A DNA stretch of 64,000 bases, taken from the NCBI GenBank assembly GCA_964517495.1, contig CAZFER010000027.1, positions 11,469-75,468 on the forward strand. Reading direction: 5' to 3'. This document shows, piece after piece, positions 59,803 to 64,000 of this stretch (position 1 is its first letter; each line of letters opens with the position of its first letter). Under the pieces are notes generated by a model that was not told the DNA's origin, did no database searches, and was given only the letters and a program-made list of their open reading frames with translations. The stretch comes from CAZFER01 sp964517495. Lineage in GTDB: Bacteria; Hinthialibacterota; Hinthialibacteria; Hinthialibacterales; Hinthialibacteraceae. The position numbers and the translations under genes are program-made.

Positions 59803-62088
59803 TTATCCGCTTTTCTTGGGGAGGGAGGCTTTGACCCGATTAAGGTGAGGATTGGATTGGTAATCATATTGTTTGTGATCGATGTTCCGAATTCGTTTGA
59901 CCGTTTTAACCCCCTCAATTCCCAGCAATTGTTGCATCACCGTGTTTAAATGATTGGTGCTGGTAATATCCAAGGTAAACATCAAGGTCGCCGTGGAGTT
60001 CTGGGTTCCACTTTTACACCCTTTTATATTCGTCCCTGTTGATGAAATCATTTGAGATAAATCACTCAGCAAATTATAACGATCCCGTGCGCGTATCTCT
60101 AGTGAAACCGATATCTTATCCTCTTGATTCCCTTCCCAGAATAAGGGCATTATCCGATCTTTAGCCTGACAGGCTTTTTTGAAATTGGCACATGTAGCTT
60201 TGTGAATGGTCACCCCACGCCCTCGAGTTACAAATCCAACAATCTCATCACCAGGGAGCGGGCTGCAACAACGGGCACGGCGGTACATGATATTATCAAT
60301 ATCCCCCATCCGAACCAAAGTGCTTTTTGATGAAAATTCCTGTTTCTGGTTGGATTCTTTCCGTTCATTCGCATTTTTGGCAGCGCTGGGTGTTCCCCGC
60401 ATTTTTAAGAGCCGGGACAAGACCTGTTTGGTTGAAATGCGGCCAAATCCAATATTGACAAACAGATCATCGATGTCCTTTACACTGAGTGATTCCACTA
60501 TCTTCAGGGCATCGGTGGAATTATAAAATTCAAGCGGTTTATATCCGGCTTTTTTTAATTCCTGGGTTAAGCGATTTTGTCCAATTTTTAACAATTGATC
60601 ACGGCGGGAATCCAACAGGTAACGGCGAATTTTGTTGCGGGCGGATGAGGTCGCCACAATATCCAGCCATGCGGGCGAGGGATGACTGTTTTGATATGAT
60701 AAAATCTCGACCACATCACCGGTTTGCAATTGGTAATTGAGCGGAACTATCCGGTCATGAACTTTCGCTCCACCGCATCGATGGCCAAGTTCTGTATGTA
60801 TTTTATAAGCAAAATCGATAGGTGTGGCGCCCTTTGGAAGTGCAATAACTGATCCTTTTGGGGTATAGCAATACAACTCATCAGAAAATAAATCGGTCGA
60901 TAGGGATTTTAGAAAGTCATCCGGATCTTTGGTATCAGGAACATTTTGGGCTAGATCCAACCATTTAACATCGCGTCCCGTACGGCGCATACCTGATTCT
61001 TTATAACGCCAGTGGGCTGCAATTCCATGTTCAGCGATTTGTTGCATTTCCTGGGTTCGAATCTGGATTTCCATCAAACGGCCATGCGGTCCCAACACGG
61101 TGGTATGAATGGAACGATAATTATTAGGCTTGGGATTGGAGATATAATCTTTGAATCGTCCCTCTACCTGCCGCCACATGGTATGCACTTCGCCTAATAT
61201 GGCATAACATTCCCCAATGGTTTCTGTAATGATTCTCAAAGCGATTAGATCATAAATTTCTTCGAAGGATTTATGCTCCCGAAGCATTTTCATATAGATA
61301 CTGTAAAAATGTTTTGGCCGTCCTTCTACAGTTACCCGGAACCCCTTTTCAAGCAATGTATGTTCCAATTCGCGAATCGCTTTACGGATGTATTGCTCCC
61401 GCTGGCTGCGCTTGGAAGCCACTTTATTTTTTATGTATCGATATTTTTCTGGATCAAGGAAGGTTAAACAACGGTCTTCCAACTCCCACTTGATCCGACC
61501 CAATCCAAGCCGATGAGCAAGGGGAGCAAAAAAGCGCATGGTGTTTTTGGCAATGCGAACCTGATCGGTTCGGGATAGATATTGCAAGGTTCGCATGTTA
61601 TGCAAACGGTCCGCCAGTTTGATAACCAGGGCGTGAGGATCTTTGGCAGTACTGACAAGCATACGCCTTAAGTTTTCGATCTCAATTTCCCCCCGATCTG
61701 CCGCGCCTATTTCACTCACATTTTTCCCCACATTGGTCACTTGTTGGACCAGGGTAGCTACTTTTTCACCAAAATTCCGTGCTAAATCTTCATAGGTATA
61801 AGGCGTATCTTCAATAATATCATGTAATAATCCAGCGATAATGGTGTCCGCGTCCAGCTGATATTCCGCCAGGATTTCAGCCACGCAAATGGGATGAACG
61901 ATATAAGCTTCCCCGCTTTTTCGATTTTGACCCGCATGTGCGTCATAAGCATAAAAATAGGCCTTGCGGATATGCATAATATCCTCATCAGAGAGATAAT
62001 TACGCAAAATAAGTTCGAGAATGGGAAAATCATCCTCGATATCGTAGGTCTCTCTTTCAATATGCGGTATATCCGTTTGAGTGACCAC
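59803..62088 (-). CDS. Bifunctional (p)ppGpp synthetase/hydrolase (RSH)
   Basis: A 761-aa cytoplasmic stringent-response enzyme. The N-terminal HD domain has intact metal residues: His65, His89-Asp90 and Glu93-Asp94 in LLHDIIEDTPYT, so it should hydrolyse (p)ppGpp. The synthetase domain has YDLIALRIITETIGECYAIL, RFKDYISNPKPNNYRSIHTT and MEIQIRTQEMQQIAEHGIAA. A TGS domain (LYCYTPKGSVIALPKGATPI) and a C-terminal ACT domain (SVSLEIRARDRYNLLSDLSQ) follow. Order and length match SpoT/Rel-type proteins. It is a single gene; its upstream side faces the thioredoxin-fold gene's terminator. Confidence 0.97.
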   Translation of the reverse strand: MVTQTDIPHIERETYDIEDDFPILELILRNYLSDEDIMHIRKAYFYAYDAHAGQNRKSGEAYIVHPICVAEILAEYQLDADTIIAGLLHDIIEDTPYTYEDLARNFGEKVATLVQQVTNVGKNVSEIGAADRGEIEIENLRRMLVSTAKDPHALVIKLADRLHNMRTLQYLSRTDQVRIAKNTMRFFAPLAHRLGLGRIKWELEDRCLTFLDPEKYRYIKNKVASKRSQREQYIRKAIRELEHTLLEKGFRVTVEGRPKHFYSIYMKMLREHKSFEEIYDLIALRIITETIGECYAILGEVHTMWRQVEGRFKDYISNPKPNNYRSIHTTVLGPHGRLMEIQIRTQEMQQIAEHGIAAHWRYKESGMRRTGRDVKWLDLAQNVPDTKDPDDFLKSLSTDLFSDELYCYTPKGSVIALPKGATPIDFAYKIHTELGHRCGGAKVHDRIVPLNYQLQTGDVVEILSYQNSHPSPAWLDIVATSSARNKIRRYLLDSRRDQLLKIGQNRLTQELKKAGYKPLEFYNSTDALKIVESLSVKDIDDLFVNIGFGRISTKQVLSRLLKMRGTPSAAKNANERKESNQKQEFSSKSTLVRMGDIDNIMYRRARCCSPLPGDEIVGFVTRGRGVTIHKATCANFKKACQAKDRIMPLFWEGNQEDKISVSLEIRARDRYNLLSDLSQMISSTGTNIKGCKSGTQNSTATLMFTLDITSTNHLNTVMQQLLGIEGVKTVKRIRNIDHKQYDYQSNPHLNRVKASLPKKSG

Positions 62089-62176
62089 GGTTGACTCTCC
62101 TGTATTTATTACTCTTATTAGGAATATACATTATAGCCGAGTCAAGTAAGAAGTTACAAATAAATCCCTTAAAATA

Positions 62177-62204
62177 AAAAAGCCCTTTTTTTGAAAGGGC
62201 TTTT
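62177..62204 (-). terminator. Factor-independent terminator of the thioredoxin-fold gene
   Basis: AAAAAGCCCTTT and AAAGGGCTTTT form a 12-bp stem with a short loop, with T-runs on both sides. On the minus strand it follows the thioredoxin-fold gene by about 42 bp. Confidence 0.9.
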
Positions 62205-62246
62205 GATTGTTGGCTTTAAAATAGCCAATTTTAAGGAAACATAAAA

Positions 62247-63257
62247 CTAATTGGTTTGTTGTTGCTTGTCCAGAAATTTTTTAATTTGCTTTCCCCACTC
62301 ACTATCCGGATCTGCTTCGTGAGCTGTTTTCAAGGCTGAGATCATCTTGTTTGTGTCTTTTTGGTATTGGAAAATTAATGCTTTCATCACGTAAACATCC
62401 TGCTTTTGCGGACCGGTTTCATTATATTTCTGCAAAACACTATCCAATTCCTTCATGGATTTGTCCACTTTATCTTCTATCGCAAATTGACGCGCTTTAT
62501 CTATTGACTTCCGGATATCATATTCCTGCTTTAATCCTGCCTCGTTATTTGCATCGGCTAGAATGATTTGACCCATGAGATCCTCATAGCCATACAAAAC
62601 TTGTTGATCTTCAATAAATTCAATGGCTTGATCAAGCAATTTGGCCTTTTCAACTCCCTCGGCTTTTTTCGCTTTGGCTAAAATTTCGTCTCGCTTTTCT
62701 TTTACGAGCACGAATTGTTGGATGTGGTTGACAAAATAGTCAGCACCTCCTCCAGAATATCCTGTTTTGCCATAAGCTCGTCCTTTGGCATCGGCCAGGA
62801 TAATTGTTGGATATCCCTCCACTTCATATTTCATCGCTAAACGCTCGTTCTTTTCTCGTTCTCCTTCAGGGAGTTCTTTATATTTCGGAAAGTCAATTTT
62901 GACCAATACAAAATTAATAGGGCCTTCTTTTTTAAACTCAGGTTTACTAAAGACTTGGCTTTCCAATGCCATACAATATTGGCACCAGTCCGAACCGGTA
63001 AAATCCAGGAAAAGATCTTTGTCTTCTTTTTCAGCCACTTTTTTTGCTTCTTCCATGTCTGTATACCAGCGGAAGGTTGATTCTTTTTTAGGCGTGGGTG
63101 TAGGTTTTTCACTTACCGTTATTCGTTTTTCTGTTGGCATTGAACTTGGCTCTGCCGCCAGTTTTGAATTCTCACTCACAGACGTGATAGTTAGACCAAA
63201 TATGACTATTCCCACAATAGATAAAACAACAATACTTAAAATAACACTATTTTTCAT
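62247..63257 (-). CDS. Membrane-anchored thioredoxin-fold protein
   Basis: A 336-aa protein with one N-terminal membrane anchor (VILSIVVLSIVGIVIFGLTI), a Thr-Pro-containing linker (SEKPTPTPKKES), then a thioredoxin_7/DsbD-gamma-like domain with active site GSDWCQYCMALE and the cis-Pro strand VEGYPTIILADAKGRAYG. The C-terminal ~130 residues are helical and charged (AKAKKAEGVEKAKLLDQAIE), perhaps TPR-like. It probably acts as a disulfide reductase or isomerase outside the inner membrane. It is a single gene followed by a strong terminator. A link with maturation of the exported octaheme cytochrome is possible but not shown by position. Confidence 0.85.
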   Translation of the reverse strand: MKNSVILSIVVLSIVGIVIFGLTITSVSENSKLAAEPSSMPTEKRITVSEKPTPTPKKESTFRWYTDMEEAKKVAEKEDKDLFLDFTGSDWCQYCMALESQVFSKPEFKKEGPINFVLVKIDFPKYKELPEGEREKNERLAMKYEVEGYPTIILADAKGRAYGKTGYSGGGADYFVNHIQQFVLVKEKRDEILAKAKKAEGVEKAKLLDQAIEFIEDQQVLYGYEDLMGQIILADANNEAGLKQEYDIRKSIDKARQFAIEDKVDKSMKELDSVLQKYNETGPQKQDVYVMKALIFQYQKDTNKMISALKTAHEADPDSEWGKQIKKFLDKQQQTN

Positions 63258-63537
63258 TCTTTATCCTTTCCAGGAATGGATAAAATCCACTCAATATAGA
63301 GGTTAGTTTACTTATTCAGTATAGTCGATCAAGTAAAATTTTCCAAATTTTAAAAGATTGAGAAATTCGTCTCCTGCTACTCGATTCACAAAAAAAAGTA
63401 TGGTACAAAAGAAATATTCAATAATTAAAGGATATATATGTAAAGATAAAATTAAATCGCATGAATAATCGGGATAATAAATGGCTTGATCAAGCATCGT
63501 TGTTTCTGCTTTGAGATGGCACAATGAACGAACATAA
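63258..63537. other. AT-rich intergenic stretch
   Basis: About 280 bp between the divergent thioredoxin-fold gene and the Thr/Pro-rich gene. It is strongly AT-rich and should hold both promoters, but I cannot place them with confidence. No repeat of the families listed above is seen. Confidence 0.5.
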
Positions 63538-64000
63538 ATGTCCATTTATCAAAAGCTTGCTCTATATTTTTGCTTGGCGATCCACTTTTGGGGAGCCATT
63601 ATATCATCCGCGAATGGTATACCTTTAAACACACCAAGTCCAAGTAATACTCCCTCTCCACCCAGCACAGGAACCAATACCCCAACTTATAATCCATCGA
63701 CTCCTACAAGAACACCGACAGTTGATCCATCAGTTTCCACATCAACACCGACAATTTTTTATTCACCCACACCCTTAATAACACCTGGTACAACATCGAC
63801 CATTACACCTACTTTTCCTTACACACCAACTCCCACACCCACGTCATCCTGGTTTCCGTCATCCACCCCAACATATACATTTTCAGTCACACCGACAGAA
63901 ACCTTAACACTTACTCCAACAGCAACATTAACTCCAACACTTACACCTACATTAACAAATACCCCTTCTTTCACGCCATCGTTAACAATAACACCAACAC
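63538..64000 (+). CDS. Secreted Thr/Pro/Ser-rich protein, N-terminal part (cut by window edge)
   Basis: Open from ATG 63538 to the window end (154 codons). It begins with a signal peptide, SIYQKLALYFCLAIHFWG, with a likely cut near ISSANG. Everything after that is low-complexity: Thr and Pro with Ser, for example NTPSPSNTPSPPSTGTN and YTPTPTPTSSW. This resembles the linkers of the giant protein at 49992-56129 but is longer and starts directly after the signal, so it may be a stalk or cell-wall spacer in front of a domain outside the window. The ribosome site is weak. Confidence 0.75.
   Translation, partial: MSIYQKLALYFCLAIHFWGAIISSANGIPLNTPSPSNTPSPPSTGTNTPTYNPSTPTRTPTVDPSVSTSTPTIFYSPTPLITPGTTSTITPTFPYTPTPTPTSSWFPSSTPTYTFSVTPTETLTLTPTATLTPTLTPTLTNTPSFTPSLTITPT

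Overview
This 64 kb window is one scaffold piece from a flagellated, Gram-negative-type bacterium (Tat signals, lipoprotein-like signals, octaheme cytochrome, flagellins). It carries sulfatase and polysaccharide-processing genes, a giant WD40/SUMF1 lipoprotein with Thr-Pro linkers, and a fused ECF sigma factor. This mix resembles uncultured heterotrophic lineages (for example OLB16/Hinthialibacterota, Omnitrophota, Poribacteria or Sumerlaeota), but the lineage cannot be fixed from the sequence alone. Intergenic spaces hold several families of dispersed palindromic repeats, and one 100-N assembly gap sits inside a tandem repeat.

Layout. 1-2286: N-terminal 762 codons of DNA polymerase III alpha. 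2345-3188: repeats, the gap and no recognisable gene. 3189-7730: alpha/beta hydrolase without the nucleophile Ser, membrane-fused ECF sigma factor, pdxH and a Tat-exported sulfatase. 8016-16357: a broken pilin-like fragment, a 1311-aa GH116-like protein, a tripartite tricarboxylate transporter (tctCBA), a gene remnant and a Tat-exported sugar isomerase/epimerase-like protein. 16468-24720: a flagellin locus with two large flagellins, a methyltransferase-like gene, a sigma-28-type promoter and matched leader hairpins that look like CsrA targets. 24954-33577: housekeeping genes (ndk, tRNA with CAT anticodon, hemL, comM, a MtnX-like phosphatase, panBCD, nadB).

34034-48294 is a sugar-use region. 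A ribose-type ABC importer lies on the plus strand. A six-gene minus-strand group (SorC-type regulator, SIS isomerase, zinc dehydrogenase, SAF-domain oxidoreductase, fucose-isomerase-like protein, FGGY kinase) faces it across a hicBA pair, and an apiosidase-like DUF5060/DUF4038 secreted hydrolase lies beyond. The importer and the hydrolase share an unusual operator, TGAACA half-sites repeated every 18 bp, so one regulator probably links them. The substrate is most likely a plant- or algal-derived pentose or branched sugar, which is an inference.

48316-64000 holds the octaheme cytochrome c, the 2045-aa WD40/SUMF1 lipoprotein with four copies of an unfamiliar ~120-aa domain, a PIN-domain pair, an orphan histidine kinase, a FlgF/FlgG-type protein, a bifunctional (p)ppGpp synthetase/hydrolase, a membrane-anchored thioredoxin-fold protein, and the start of a secreted Thr/Pro-rich protein cut by the window end.
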